Shown here piece by piece: positions 17,041 through 25,977 of a stretch of DNA of 49,822 bases. Each line of letters starts with the position of its first letter. Positions within the stretch are counted from its first letter, which is position 1. Under the pieces are notes generated by a model. The model was given only the letters and a program-made list of their open reading frames with translations. It did not search any database and was not told the DNA's origin. Source of the stretch: JBGQAS01 sp964498605. Lineage in GTDB: Bacteria > Chloroflexota > Anaerolineae > Anaerolineales > Anaerolineaceae. The DNA lies in contig CAZCHK010000011.1 of NCBI GenBank assembly GCA_964498605.1, positions 1 to 49,822 on the forward strand, given 5' to 3'. The position numbers and the translations under genes were made by a program.

Positions 17041-18216
17041 TTGATTGTCACGGAATTGCTAGATCTGGCCAAGAGTGCCATGAAAAAGGGGGAAAGGATT
17101 GAGGCAAGGCAGTACGTTGTTCGAGCTTTAAAGATCGACAGCCAATCAGAAGATGCCTGGTTAATCCTTGCGGCGGTTGCGAGCCCGGAAGCCAGTGTCG
17201 CGTATCTTCAGCGTGCCCTGCGGATCAACCCTGAGAGTATCCGCGCGCAAAAAGGCATGAAGTGGGCGGTCGAGAGACTGGTACAGTGGGAATCGAAGCA
17301 GTCGAAAAAAGAAACCGAATCACCTCTTCACCAGGATTTTCCACGTGTGCCGTCTGTTCCGCTGGAAACTGAAAAGCCCCCAAACCTGGCGGATGTCACC
17401 CTGGAAAGTGAGAAAGCCCCATATGCTGCGGATGTGCCTGACAACGATGGTTTTTTGACTGTCAAAAAACAAGCGCGACCAAAAAAGGAGAAAAAAGGGC
17501 AGGGGATCGCACGAACTCACCAGCGAAAAAAAATGTCACCTGTTTTGCTGATCGGAATACTGGGCACATTGATGGTGTGCTTTACCGCGCTGGTCGTTTT
17601 TGTCGGGCTGCCGCAGTGGGAGGCTCTTGCCAACAGTGCGCACATTTCCACGCGACAAGCCAATGTGCTGTTCAAACCCACATTAACCCCAACTGTGACA
17701 CCTACTTACACCCCGACCGCGACCGCGACACCGACTCCGACTTTGACTCCCACAGAAACTGCAACACCAACCATCACACCTTCGCCATTCCCGACTGCGA
17801 CATATAAACCGTATCAGGGCAGCAGCGAAGGGTACCTTCCGCCGAATATCGATGTGGAACCCAATCAGCGTTGGATCGATATTGACCTGACCCACCAGAT
17901 GCTGTACGCGTATGTGGGAAATTCGATCGTGAACTCATTCCTCGTCTCAACGGGCACATACCTGCATCCGACAGTGACAGGTCAATACCATATTTACGTA
18001 AAATACTATTCGACCACGATGAGCGGACCTGATTATTATTTGACCAATGTTCCCTATACCATGTATTTCTATTACGGTTATGGTATTCATGGAACGTACT
18101 GGCACAGCAATTTTGGCACGCCTATGAGCCATGGGTGTGTGAATATGTACACTCCCGATTCTGAATGGCTGTTCAATTGGGCGTCTGTGGGCACTCTGGT
18201 GAACATTCACTATTGA
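17041..18216 (+). CDS. TPR-like/membrane-anchored L,D-transpeptidase (YkuD)
   Basis: YkuD enzymes form 3-3 cross-links in peptidoglycan or attach proteins to it. The 391 residues start with a helical TPR-like region (1-85) and a charged Lys/Glu linker. One membrane helix follows (about 160-185), then a Thr/Pro repeat spacer (about 218-260) and the YkuD domain with HGTYWH ... MSHGCVNM carrying the catalytic Cys. The topology puts the TPR part in the cytoplasm and the catalytic part outside. The start is TTG, chosen because GGAG lies six bases upstream and no ATG fits. It follows the amidase by 13 bp and precedes a second YkuD gene by 12 bp. Confidence 0.88.
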   Translation: MIVTELLDLAKSAMKKGERIEARQYVVRALKIDSQSEDAWLILAAVASPEASVAYLQRALRINPESIRAQKGMKWAVERLVQWESKQSKKETESPLHQDFPRVPSVPLETEKPPNLADVTLESEKAPYAADVPDNDGFLTVKKQARPKKEKKGQGIARTHQRKKMSPVLLIGILGTLMVCFTALVVFVGLPQWEALANSAHISTRQANVLFKPTLTPTVTPTYTPTATATPTPTLTPTETATPTITPSPFPTATYKPYQGSSEGYLPPNIDVEPNQRWIDIDLTHQMLYAYVGNSIVNSFLVSTGTYLHPTVTGQYHIYVKYYSTTMSGPDYYLTNVPYTMYFYYGYGIHGTYWHSNFGTPMSHGCVNMYTPDSEWLFNWASVGTLVNIHY

Positions 18217-18228
18217 TCAGAAAACATC

Positions 18229-19287
18229 ATGCCAAAAGAAGAACTCCACAACCTGACTCGCCGCGATTTTCTCAAAATCAACACGCTTTTTTTCCTCACT
18301 CCCGTGATCTCCTCCGTGGCTTCGAGAACAGGAATCGCGGATCATTTTTCCTTTTCCGGCGAGAAAACTCCCGCTCTGGGCAGGATCACCAGTAATAACG
18401 CTGATGTATTTGACGCCCCTTCCTCCTACGCAAAAAAGCTGAAAACTTACTGGAAAGACCTCATCTATCCGATTACGGATGTCACGGTGGGTGATGAACC
18501 CGCCCATAACCGGATCTGGTATGAGTTAGGCGGTGAAGGGTATGTTCATTCAGGGGTCGTCCAACCCGTAGAGATTCAAATTAATCCACCGGTCGTGGAT
18601 ATTGCTGAGACAGCAAGACTTGCCGAAGTCACTGTTCCATTCACGGATGCGATCTGGGATCCGCGAATACCATTCGTCACCGCTTATCGTCTTTATTATG
18701 GAACGACATTTTGGGTCGTGGCCAGTATTCTCGATGATGGTGATCATTGGTATATCATCCAGGATGATTATTACAAGATCCAGTACTACGTTCATGCGGA
18801 GCATCTCCGCCTTGTTGAGCGAACAGATTTGACACCACTGTCTGCGGATGTCGCTCCCGAGCATAAACGGCTGGAAGTAAATTTAGAGCAACAAGTAGTA
18901 ATCGCTTACGAAAATGAGCAGCCGGTTTTTATGAGCAAAGCTGCCACAGGAGCAATATGGCAATCTGCGAGATATGAGACTCCGCTCGGGAGGCATTATA
19001 TAACGCACAAACGTCCCTCAAGGCACATGACCAGCGGAAATCTGGCTTCTCCCACCGGGTACGATCTACCAGGAGTGCCATGGGTGACGTATATTACTGA
19101 CAACGGCATCTCATTTCATGGTACATACTGGCATAATGATTTTGGTAAGCCCCGCAGTCATGGATGCATTAATCTGCCATCACCCGCTGCGAAATGGGTA
19201 TATCGCTGGAGTCTACCGACCGTTGCTTTTGAGGATGATTTGGAATGGGTCTATGCCGGAACCAGAGTGGATGTCATCAAGGGATAA
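18229..19287 (+). CDS. Tat-exported L,D-transpeptidase (YkuD)
   Basis: The N terminus carries a twin-arginine signal (LTRRDFLK followed by a hydrophobic stretch, residues about 9-35), so the 352-residue protein is probably exported folded. The middle (about 45-200) holds SH3-like segments (WVVASILDDGDHWYII and similar), and the C terminus is a YkuD domain with HGTYWHNDF and RSHGCINLP, where Cys is the nucleophile. The two tandem LDT genes are distinct in architecture: one anchored with a Thr/Pro linker, this one Tat-secreted. It is followed after 2 bp by a small gene of unknown function. Confidence 0.9.
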   Translation: MPKEELHNLTRRDFLKINTLFFLTPVISSVASRTGIADHFSFSGEKTPALGRITSNNADVFDAPSSYAKKLKTYWKDLIYPITDVTVGDEPAHNRIWYELGGEGYVHSGVVQPVEIQINPPVVDIAETARLAEVTVPFTDAIWDPRIPFVTAYRLYYGTTFWVVASILDDGDHWYIIQDDYYKIQYYVHAEHLRLVERTDLTPLSADVAPEHKRLEVNLEQQVVIAYENEQPVFMSKAATGAIWQSARYETPLGRHYITHKRPSRHMTSGNLASPTGYDLPGVPWVTYITDNGISFHGTYWHNDFGKPRSHGCINLPSPAAKWVYRWSLPTVAFEDDLEWVYAGTRVDVIKG

Positions 19288-19289
19288 AA

Positions 19290-19712
19290 ATGAAAAAGGC
19301 ATTGTTCGAAGGGTTAGTGTTCTCTGAAGATGATCAGCCGATCAGCGTGAAGTACATCGGCGATGATCCCTGTTATGTGATGAATGATCAGGGATTCTTA
19401 AGGCACATTTCTTCTGAGCTGATAGATCGTCAGGTGCTGGATTTTTTTAAGAAGCAGATGGAAGGGAAGGAAGGGTTGATTTCTGAGCAGACCAGCAAGA
19501 TGCTCGGACAGGATGACATATTCACCAGGGCAATGATCGAAAACCAGCTGAAAAATCTCGACGCGCATTTTCAGCAGATGCTGGATCAAGGAATCCCTCA
19601 GGAAACACGAACGTATCTGGGAATGGTGGGTTTCAAAGTTGTCGTGAACTTGCATGGTGAGGTGCTGGAAGTCATTCAACCGTCTCGCCCAGTCGATGGG
19701 GAAGATGAATAG
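19290..19712 (+). CDS. Conserved-looking hypothetical protein
   Basis: I do not recognise this 140-residue protein. It is acidic, has no signal peptide or membrane segment, and looks mostly helical in its centre (about 45-105, rich in Gln, Met and Lys), with beta-like ends (SVKYIGDDPCYVMNDQG and MVGFKVVVNLHGEVLEVI). The start ATG 19290 has AAGGGAT directly upstream; a longer frame from 19245 overlaps the LDT gene and is less likely. It lies 2 bp after the Tat-LDT gene and probably belongs to the same unit, and is followed by the promoter of the thioredoxin-TPR gene. Confidence 0.7.
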   Translation: MKKALFEGLVFSEDDQPISVKYIGDDPCYVMNDQGFLRHISSELIDRQVLDFFKKQMEGKEGLISEQTSKMLGQDDIFTRAMIENQLKNLDAHFQQMLDQGIPQETRTYLGMVGFKVVVNLHGEVLEVIQPSRPVDGEDE

Positions 19713-19753
19713 TTTGTTAACAGGATATTTATGGATTTTTTTGCGTGTTCGGT

Positions 19754-19759
19754 TAAAAT
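19754..19759 (+). promoter_or_regulatory. -10 box of the thioredoxin-TPR gene
   Basis: TAAAAT ends six bases before ATG 19766; no Shine-Dalgarno sequence and no clear -35 box are visible. The geometry matches other probable leaderless starts in the window. Confidence 0.4.
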
Positions 19760-19765
19760 AACGGT

Positions 19766-20599
19766 ATGACGAATTCAGATATCATTGAAGTAACGGAAGC
19801 AAGTTTTGAATATGGTGTCATCGCGTTTTCGCAGAACCCACCTGTTGTTGTGGCTTTCTGGGCTGAATGGTGCAAACCCTGTAAAACGCTGGGTTTGATC
19901 CTGGAAAAACTCGCCAATGAAGATGCGGGAAGTTTTCGGCTTGCGAGAGTCAATATCGATCACAATCCCAACCTGGCCATACGCTTTGGAGTGCGTAGCA
20001 TTCCTACATTAAAGGTATTTGTGAACACCCAGGTTGCGAGTGAATTGGTGGGGCTGCAGGATGAAAACCGGGTACGGGAGTTCTTAGGTCAGATCGCGAC
20101 CCCGAGCCCGTTCATGCTTCTGGCAGAAAAGGGAGACTCATTGCTCCGCGACAGAAAATGGAAGGAAGCAGGCAGCAGTTTTAACGAGTTAATCACCAAC
20201 GAGCCGGATAATAACCGTTTCAGGATGGGATTGGGAATCGCGCTTGAGGGGATGGGCAAACCCTATCAAAGTCTGGACATGCTGGATTCCATCACCAGCG
20301 GTCAGGAGTACAACCGCGCATTGACACTGACAGAACTGGTGAAAGTGCAAATAGCTTCCCTGGAGGAAAAACTGCCGCTTCAATCCGATACCGACACGGC
20401 ATTCGCCAACTGCATCCGATTGACACTACGGCAGCAGTATGAATCCGCGCTGGATGGTCTGCTGGATATCATCAAGAGCGACAAAAACTATCGAAACGGC
20501 ATGGCCCGGAAAGTTTTTTTGAGCATACTTGAAGTACTCTACGGGAGCGAGGATATCGTTCGAAAGTACCGCTCAGATCTTGCGAGCGCCTTGTTTTAA
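19766..20599 (+). CDS. Thioredoxin domain protein with TPR-like C terminus (YbbN/CnoX-like)
   Basis: The first 110 residues form a thioredoxin fold with WAEWCKPCKTL as active site and IRFGVRSIPTLKVF including the cis-Pro. The remaining 165 residues are helical TPR-like, as in YbbN/CnoX, a holdase that hands clients to chaperones. E. coli YbbN lacks a full CxxC, whereas this protein keeps CKPC and may be redox active. The length (277) fits the family. It is probably transcribed from its own promoter just before the ATG, and ends at a strong bidirectional terminator shared with the convergent lipoprotein gene. Confidence 0.87.
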   Translation: MTNSDIIEVTEASFEYGVIAFSQNPPVVVAFWAEWCKPCKTLGLILEKLANEDAGSFRLARVNIDHNPNLAIRFGVRSIPTLKVFVNTQVASELVGLQDENRVREFLGQIATPSPFMLLAEKGDSLLRDRKWKEAGSSFNELITNEPDNNRFRMGLGIALEGMGKPYQSLDMLDSITSGQEYNRALTLTELVKVQIASLEEKLPLQSDTDTAFANCIRLTLRQQYESALDGLLDIIKSDKNYRNGMARKVFLSILEVLYGSEDIVRKYRSDLASALF

Positions 20600-20614
20600 C
20601 CAGAAGCAAGCAGA

Positions 20615-20644
20615 AAAAAGTCGCTGTATCTTCAGCGACTTTTT
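20615..20644. terminator. Bidirectional intrinsic terminator
   Basis: A perfect 12-bp inverted repeat (AAAAAGTCGCTG / CAGCGACTTTTT, loop TATCTT) lies between two convergent genes. It has an A run on one side and a T run on the other, so it can terminate transcription in both directions. Confidence 0.85.
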
Positions 20645-20665
20645 ATTATTGCCACCGTTCGGATC

Positions 20666-21598
20666 TCAGCGGAGGATCATTTCTCCCCAATAGGTTGGAT
20701 CGGTGAAACCAGTTCGGTACTGGTTGTTGGACATCATGGTCTGTTGGATTATCTGTTCCGGGGAATCGTTGTCGTTTACTGCGATTGTGAAACCCAACCT
20801 CATACCCGCGTAAGGTGTGACGCCGATCATGGACCAGGGGATCTTAAACTCGACTCGATAAAGGTCATCTTCCAACTCCGTCGCGATTTCAACCACATCT
20901 CTGGTCCCAGCGACACTTGAAGGGTACCAGAGATATGCTTCTTTGGGTCCGCTGGTACTCTCGTAACCGGGAGAGATGCCAATTTGGTAATCGTCCGATG
21001 AAAGATATTTCGCATAGAAATCGCTCATCAAATTAGTGTCAATCAGCAGCTCAACGCTGTCCCCTTTGTAGATTTCGGCGCCCGTGGCGTACTGCACATA
21101 GTTGTCATCCCGGACTTTGACGCCCACATATAAATACGAAGCATCCCAGCCAAGCATGTAAGAGGCTTGCAGATCCTCAGCACCCTCCCAGTTGCTGGCT
21201 CCGTAAACGACATGATCCATACCATACTCCCTTGAGAAAGGTTTCCAATCCCCCCAATTTCCATCCAGCACAGGCTTGGTATTCAAAAAGTATGAATTCA
21301 CGATCGGTCCCGGCCGGACGGGTGTGGACGTCGGGAGCGAGGTGTTGGTGGGATTGGATGTTGGTGTTGGGGGATTCGTGGTTTCTGTTGCGGCTGCCAC
21401 GTCCGGGGTGTCCTCAGGCGAGGACGTTTCCAGGTTGCCTTCTCCCACTGTCCAAGTCGGGGGGAATGCCGGGGCGAACAAAGCGGTCAGGGTTAAATCA
21501 GGCGTGGGATTGGAGGGACTGGCAGGGGCGAGAGGATAGTTACACCCGCTTGCCATCAATAAAAAGACCATCACTGCAAAGATCAAATATTTACGCAT
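20666..21598 (-). CDS. Lipoprotein with CBM9/DOMON-like sugar-binding domain
   Basis: From ATG 21598 (GGAGG just upstream) the 310-residue protein starts with a lipoprotein signal (hydrophobic stretch ending MASGC). A Thr/Pro/Asn-rich spacer follows (about 30-100), then a beta-rich domain with PVLDGNWGDW, DASYLYVGVKVRDDN, GDSVELLIDT, YRVEFKIPWSMIG and GMRLGFTIAVNDND. This is the pattern of family-9 carbohydrate-binding or related sugar-binding modules. It is probably anchored outside the membrane and binds a polysaccharide or glycan. No catalytic domain is attached. It lies 58 bp downstream of the RlmD-type gene on the same strand and ends at the bidirectional terminator. Confidence 0.75.
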   Translation of the reverse strand: MRKYLIFAVMVFLLMASGCNYPLAPASPSNPTPDLTLTALFAPAFPPTWTVGEGNLETSSPEDTPDVAAATETTNPPTPTSNPTNTSLPTSTPVRPGPIVNSYFLNTKPVLDGNWGDWKPFSREYGMDHVVYGASNWEGAEDLQASYMLGWDASYLYVGVKVRDDNYVQYATGAEIYKGDSVELLIDTNLMSDFYAKYLSSDDYQIGISPGYESTSGPKEAYLWYPSSVAGTRDVVEIATELEDDLYRVEFKIPWSMIGVTPYAGMRLGFTIAVNDNDSPEQIIQQTMMSNNQYRTGFTDPTYWGEMILR

Positions 21599-21656
21599 AT
21601 CAACCTCCATGATCACATACATTATAGAACAAATCGTGAAAATGAAATATCGTGAA

Positions 21657-22901
21657 TCACGTGTTCTCCACTTCCTTTTGTTGCCGTTCAAGAAAACTAA
21701 CGCTTTCGATATGATATGTCTGAGGAAACATGTCTATTGGGACCACCTTTTTTAATTCAAAACCATGCTGCATCATTAAACGCAAATCTCTGGCAAGCGT
21801 GGAAGGATCGCAGGATACATAGATGATCGCTTTTGGGGAAATCCTTACGATAGATGAAATCACTCCCGGGTGCAGACCGGCTCGCGGTGGATCCAGGAGA
21901 ATCAGATCCGCTTTCAAAGTCATGCGGGGGAGGATTTTTTCAACTGAACCGGGATACAGCCGGCTGTTACTGATTTGACCCAGGTTCTCAGTGTAATCCT
22001 CACACGCGGAAGTAGAGGATTCGATAGCAATGATGTTGTCGCACAGCGGCGCTAGAAATTTGCTGAACAAACCCACACCCGCGTATAGATCAAAGATCGT
22101 CGGATAATCGCCTTGCTGAACATAATCACGGATCATCCAGACCATTTGCGCCGCCGCGACCGTGTTGACTTGAAAGAATGATCCGGCTGTAACTTTGAAC
22201 TCCTGGTTTGATAATCCATACGTGACGAAATTATCTCCCGCGATGGTCACAGCGTGATCTGGATAATGATGAACGATCGAGGCCGGGAGTTCGCAGAAAA
22301 TTCGCGGGACATCGGGGCGACATGAATGCAACATCATCAGAATGGTTTGGTCACTGCCTTCACGAATAACCAGGCGTTCCATGTTGTGGCCTTGCGAGAA
22401 GGTGCAGCCGGACAGAAATGCTGCGATTGCCTTCGAAGGCAGGTGGCACTCGGAGAGTGGAATGATATGATGGGAACGATGACCCTGTAGACCGAGCCTG
22501 CCCTGAGGATCGACGTGAAACTGCATGACATTTCGATACTGCCACTCATTGGAGCATTTGATCATCGGATGTACCGGTGGGGCCACGATTTTACCGAGAC
22601 GGGACAGCTGCTCACTCAAGATGTTTTCTTTATACCTGATTTGGGATGGGTAAGACATGTGTTGATAACTGCATCCTCCACACTTCATGAAGTACCTGCA
22701 TTTGGGTTGAATTCTTTCTGGGGACGGGCGCAGAATCCCGGCCAGCTCACCCGTGGCGTAACCTTTTCTGCGCGAACGAATTTCTGCGAGAACCCTTTCC
22801 CCTGGCAGACAGTATGGCGTGAACACCGGCAGACCATCTGAGGAACTGCAGATCGCATCTCCCCCGTAAGCCATGCCCATTACATCCATTTCGACTGTCA
22901 T
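21657..22901 (-). CDS. rlmD: 23S rRNA (uracil-C5)-methyltransferase, RlmD/TrmA family
   Basis: This SAM-dependent enzyme methylates a uridine at C5 in 23S rRNA (or tRNA in related members). The 414 residues contain an N-terminal TRAM-like domain, a Cys cluster PKCRYFMKCGGCSYQH for a 4Fe-4S centre (about 67-82), and the methyltransferase core. Core motifs are FDLYAGVGLFS (SAM), LLDPPRAGLHPGV, and YVSCDPSTLARDL with the catalytic Cys. The exact target uridine (747, 1939 or tRNA U54) cannot be assigned from sequence alone. The ATG at 22901 has no Shine-Dalgarno sequence; TAAAAT ends six bases upstream. Confidence 0.9.
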   Translation of the reverse strand: MTVEMDVMGMAYGGDAICSSSDGLPVFTPYCLPGERVLAEIRSRRKGYATGELAGILRPSPERIQPKCRYFMKCGGCSYQHMSYPSQIRYKENILSEQLSRLGKIVAPPVHPMIKCSNEWQYRNVMQFHVDPQGRLGLQGHRSHHIIPLSECHLPSKAIAAFLSGCTFSQGHNMERLVIREGSDQTILMMLHSCRPDVPRIFCELPASIVHHYPDHAVTIAGDNFVTYGLSNQEFKVTAGSFFQVNTVAAAQMVWMIRDYVQQGDYPTIFDLYAGVGLFSKFLAPLCDNIIAIESSTSACEDYTENLGQISNSRLYPGSVEKILPRMTLKADLILLDPPRAGLHPGVISSIVRISPKAIIYVSCDPSTLARDLRLMMQHGFELKKVVPIDMFPQTYHIESVSFLERQQKEVENT

Positions 22902-22907
22902 TCGACA

Positions 22908-22913
22908 ATTTTA
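22908..22913 (-). promoter_or_regulatory. -10 box of the rlmD-type gene
   Basis: TAAAAT on the minus strand ends six bases before ATG 22901, directly downstream of the gyrB terminator, so the gene gets its own leaderless-type transcript. No convincing -35 box is seen. Confidence 0.4.
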
Positions 22914-22946
22914 CTTTGAGAAAAGATTTTTTTCTTTCTTCTCAAA

Positions 22947-22969
22947 AAAAATCCCCCGTGGGGATTTTT
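22947..22969 (-). terminator. Terminator of gyrB
   Basis: On the minus strand AAAAATCCCC, a three-base loop and GGGGATTTTT form a 10-bp stem followed by a U run (A tract 22944-22950 on the plus strand). It lies 18 bp after the gyrB stop. Confidence 0.85.
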
Positions 22970-22986
22970 ATGTACATGATGGGGAT

Positions 22987-24915
22987 TTAGATATCCAGGT
23001 TTCTGACATTCTTCGCGTGCGTTTGTATGAACTTGGTTCGAGGCGGGACGGCGTCTCCCATGAGCATATCAAAAGTGCGGTCGGCAATGGCAGCATCCTC
23101 TATGCTGACCTCCAACAGCGTCCGGTTTTCTGGGTTCATGGTCGTTTCCCACAGCTGTTCGGGATTCATTTCACCCAGACCTTTATACCGGGAGATAGAC
23201 GCTTTTTCCGCGTTAGCGCCCATTTCCTTCAGTATCTGGTTCTTTTCATCTTCGTTGTAGGCATAGCGAATATTGTTTCGAAGTTGAATTCGGTACAGGG
23301 GAGGTTGGGCGATGAAGAGATGTCTTTCATCAATAAGATCCTGCATGTACCGAAAGAAAAATGTCAACAGGAGGGTACGGATGTGACTGCCATCAACATC
23401 AGCATCACACATCAGGATGACCCGGTTGTAGCGCAGGTTGTCCAGTCCAAAATTGTCCCCGATCCCTGTGCCCAGCGCAGAAATGATCGACTTGATCTCT
23501 TCGTTGCCGAGCATTTTGTCCAGGCGAGCCCGTTCGGTGTTGAGGATCTTGCCGCGCAAAGGAAGAATGGCCTGGAAATGACGGTCGCGACCCTGCTTGG
23601 CTGAACCACCTGCGGAGTTGCCCTCCACAATATACAGCTCGGTTTTCGAAGAATCACGTTCTGAGCAGTCCGCCAATTTCCCCGGCAGCGTAAGGCTTTC
23701 CAAAGCGGATTTGCGGATAACGAGATCGCGGGCTTTCTTCGCGGCATCGCGAGCCCGCGCAGACGTCAGGCACTTTTGGACGATCGCTTTGGCGGTCTGG
23801 GGGTTTTGCTCCAGGAATGTATAGAATGCTTCACCAACGACCTGCTGGACATATGTTTGCACTTCAGGGTTCATCAATTTGACCTTGGTTTGAGATTCAA
23901 ACTGGGGGTCACGATGTTTGATGCTGACGATCGCGGTCATTCCTTCGCGAGTGTCCTCTCCTGAAAAATTCGCATCAGCATCCTTCAGCAGGTTTGATTT
24001 CCTGGCGTAATCATTGATCACGCGGGTGATGGCAGTCCTTAAACCCGTCAGATGCGTGCCGCCATCAATCGTATTGATCGTGTTGGCAAAGGCATACACT
24101 GATTCCGCGTAGGCATCGGTGTACTGAACAGCAGCTTCGATACCGACACTCTCCACTTCTTTTTCAACATAAAAAACTTGATGCAGGGTGTCGCGGTTTC
24201 TGTTAAGGAACCGGACAAATGACTGGATGCCTCCCTCGAAGAAGAACGTGATTTCTCTGGTAGGAATACGCTCATCGATCAGCTTGATCAACACCTGTCT
24301 GGTGACAAATGCCATTTCGCGCAGTCTCTGAGCAAGCGTTTCAAACTTGTAATCCACGTCGCCTTTAAAGATGTCCGGGTCAAACTTAAAGGTGGTTTCT
24401 GTGCCGTTGTGGCGCCATGTTGACTTGCCGATCATCTTTACTGCTTCTTGAGGAATGCCGCGTTGATAGCGTTGAAAATATATCTTCCCGTCGATGTGAA
24501 CTCTGACTTCACACCAGCTGGACAGGGCATTGACAGCAGACACGCCGACCCCGTGGAGTCCACCACTGACCTTGTAGCTGCCGCCCCCGAATTTCCCTCC
24601 CGCATGGAGGATTGTCATCACCACTTCCAAAGCGGAAATCTTTTTATCCGGATGAATGTCAACAGGAATTCCCCGGCCATTGTCGCGTACAGTTACGCTG
24701 CTGTCTTCATGGATCGTGATAACGATTTCATTGCAGACGCCTGCCAGCGCTTCGTCGATCGAGTTGTCAACGACCTCGTATACGAGATGATGCAGCGCTT
24801 TTAGATCGGTGCCACCCACGTACATGCCCGGTCTGCGGCGGACAGCCTCCAAACCTTCCAGAATTTGAATGTCCTTGGCACCATAAGACAGATTAGAATT
24901 GACAGAATCAGACAT
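22987..24915 (-). CDS. gyrB: DNA gyrase subunit B
   Basis: GyrB is the ATPase subunit that, with GyrA, introduces negative supercoils. From ATG 24915 (AAAGGT upstream) the 642 residues hold the GHKL ATPase domain (DNSIDEAL, DNGRGIPV, GLHGVGVSAVNALS), the transducer domain, and the TOPRIM domain with EGNSAGGSAKQGRDR and CDADVDGSHIRTLLL. The C-terminal tail ends GLGEMNPEQLWETTMNPENRTL. This is the short bacterial GyrB form without the E. coli insertion. An alternative in-frame ATG at 24927 is less well placed. It follows a membrane protein gene by 21 bp and ends at a clear terminator. gyrA is not in the window. Confidence 0.96.
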   Translation of the reverse strand: MSDSVNSNLSYGAKDIQILEGLEAVRRRPGMYVGGTDLKALHHLVYEVVDNSIDEALAGVCNEIVITIHEDSSVTVRDNGRGIPVDIHPDKKISALEVVMTILHAGGKFGGGSYKVSGGLHGVGVSAVNALSSWCEVRVHIDGKIYFQRYQRGIPQEAVKMIGKSTWRHNGTETTFKFDPDIFKGDVDYKFETLAQRLREMAFVTRQVLIKLIDERIPTREITFFFEGGIQSFVRFLNRNRDTLHQVFYVEKEVESVGIEAAVQYTDAYAESVYAFANTINTIDGGTHLTGLRTAITRVINDYARKSNLLKDADANFSGEDTREGMTAIVSIKHRDPQFESQTKVKLMNPEVQTYVQQVVGEAFYTFLEQNPQTAKAIVQKCLTSARARDAAKKARDLVIRKSALESLTLPGKLADCSERDSSKTELYIVEGNSAGGSAKQGRDRHFQAILPLRGKILNTERARLDKMLGNEEIKSIISALGTGIGDNFGLDNLRYNRVILMCDADVDGSHIRTLLLTFFFRYMQDLIDERHLFIAQPPLYRIQLRNNIRYAYNEDEKNQILKEMGANAEKASISRYKGLGEMNPEQLWETTMNPENRTLLEVSIEDAAIADRTFDMLMGDAVPPRTKFIQTHAKNVRNLDI

Positions 24916-24936
24916 GATACCTTTCATGCAAAAAAA

Positions 24937-25929
24937 CTAGTTCGTTTTTATCACAGCTGAAGCTTGCCGTGATTTTTCTTTCAACCATACCAAACCAGAA
25001 CGAAAATAAAAGAAACTCGCGGCAACCAGAGCGGTGTAGATGAACGCGTGTCCGATGATCCCTACCAGAAGCCACCAGGAATTGGTTGGAGGGATGTTCC
25101 AGATCATGTTGAGACCGATGTTGAGTAACATGATGGTGGTTACAAACAAACCCGCGCCTGATGAGCGTGTCCGGACTAGCTGCGTGCTCAGGCGAATTGA
25201 TTGCCACGCGTTCAATTTTTCGACAAAAATTCCATGAGCCGAAAAAACAAATGGAAGCAAAACCCAGAGCAGTATCAACCCCATGAAAAAAATCCCGATC
25301 TCCGCGATAACGGAAGCGGCGGTGAGGATGATGTTCGAGAATATTGAAACCGGAACGCTGATGAGAATCAGCAGCACGATGAGAATCACTGTTAACAGGA
25401 TCGACTGACCGGTCATCCAAAAAATGCTTTTCACTTTTGGCTTCGAGATCTCCATCACGGTCGCGTCGCAGATCCAGTGGAAAAAGAGTGCACCGAAGAA
25501 GATGCCTGCAATGAAAAGCGCGATTCCCAGCAGAACATGCCCTTGGCCGTATGGAAACGGTATTGATATTGGACTTAGCGCTAAGGGCGAGAGCACTTCA
25601 CTTCTCCACCACAACAGGCTGGTCAGACCAACTGGCACTGCTCGAAGAAGGGAAAAGAAATTCATGCTGGCGAATATTTTCCACATTTCCGTGGCCAGTT
25701 CCAGCATATCCTGCATGCCAGAATAAGATTCCCAGGCGGAGATCATGCTTTCCCAGTTTGAGCTGAGAACTGCTTCAAAACTCAATCGCGGACCAAACCA
25801 CAGGAACAGATCTAATACAATGGGCGGAATGATTAAATAGAGTTTCTGAGTAACTAGATTGAATCCCTGTACCATCGAGGGTATTAATCGAGGAGGATAG
25901 ATTTGGGATGTCTTCGTGGGGATTTCCAT
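24937..25929 (-). CDS. Polytopic membrane protein of unknown function
   Basis: The 330-residue protein has roughly six to seven hydrophobic segments. The first is at about 30-50, one lies near 150 around the FFGALFFHWICDATVMEI region, and long ones span about 180-250 and 270-305. The N terminus is polar with no cleavable signal. I see no catalytic motif and cannot name a family. ATG 25929 is preferred over 25950 because CAGGA lies just ahead of it. It is transcribed towards gyrB with only 21 bp between them, so the two are probably co-transcribed, and it is divergent from another membrane protein gene across about 48 bp. Confidence 0.75.
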   Translation of the reverse strand: MEIPTKTSQIYPPRLIPSMVQGFNLVTQKLYLIIPPIVLDLFLWFGPRLSFEAVLSSNWESMISAWESYSGMQDMLELATEMWKIFASMNFFSLLRAVPVGLTSLLWWRSEVLSPLALSPISIPFPYGQGHVLLGIALFIAGIFFGALFFHWICDATVMEISKPKVKSIFWMTGQSILLTVILIVLLILISVPVSIFSNIILTAASVIAEIGIFFMGLILLWVLLPFVFSAHGIFVEKLNAWQSIRLSTQLVRTRSSGAGLFVTTIMLLNIGLNMIWNIPPTNSWWLLVGIIGHAFIYTALVAASFFYFRSGLVWLKEKSRQASAVIKTN

Positions 25930-25977
25930 AGCAGTCCTGAATTTTACCATAGCCCGTTTTTTGGAAAGGAATCAGCC

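Noticed and set aside
17685..17810. A DNA tandem repeat or CRISPR-like array in the Thr/Pro region
   Set aside because: The repetition is codon-level (Thr/Pro) inside a coding frame, with irregular units and no spacers.
22873..23604. A 243-codon plus-strand open frame
   Set aside because: It is antisense to the TOPRIM end of gyrB and its terminator, with no recognisable domain.
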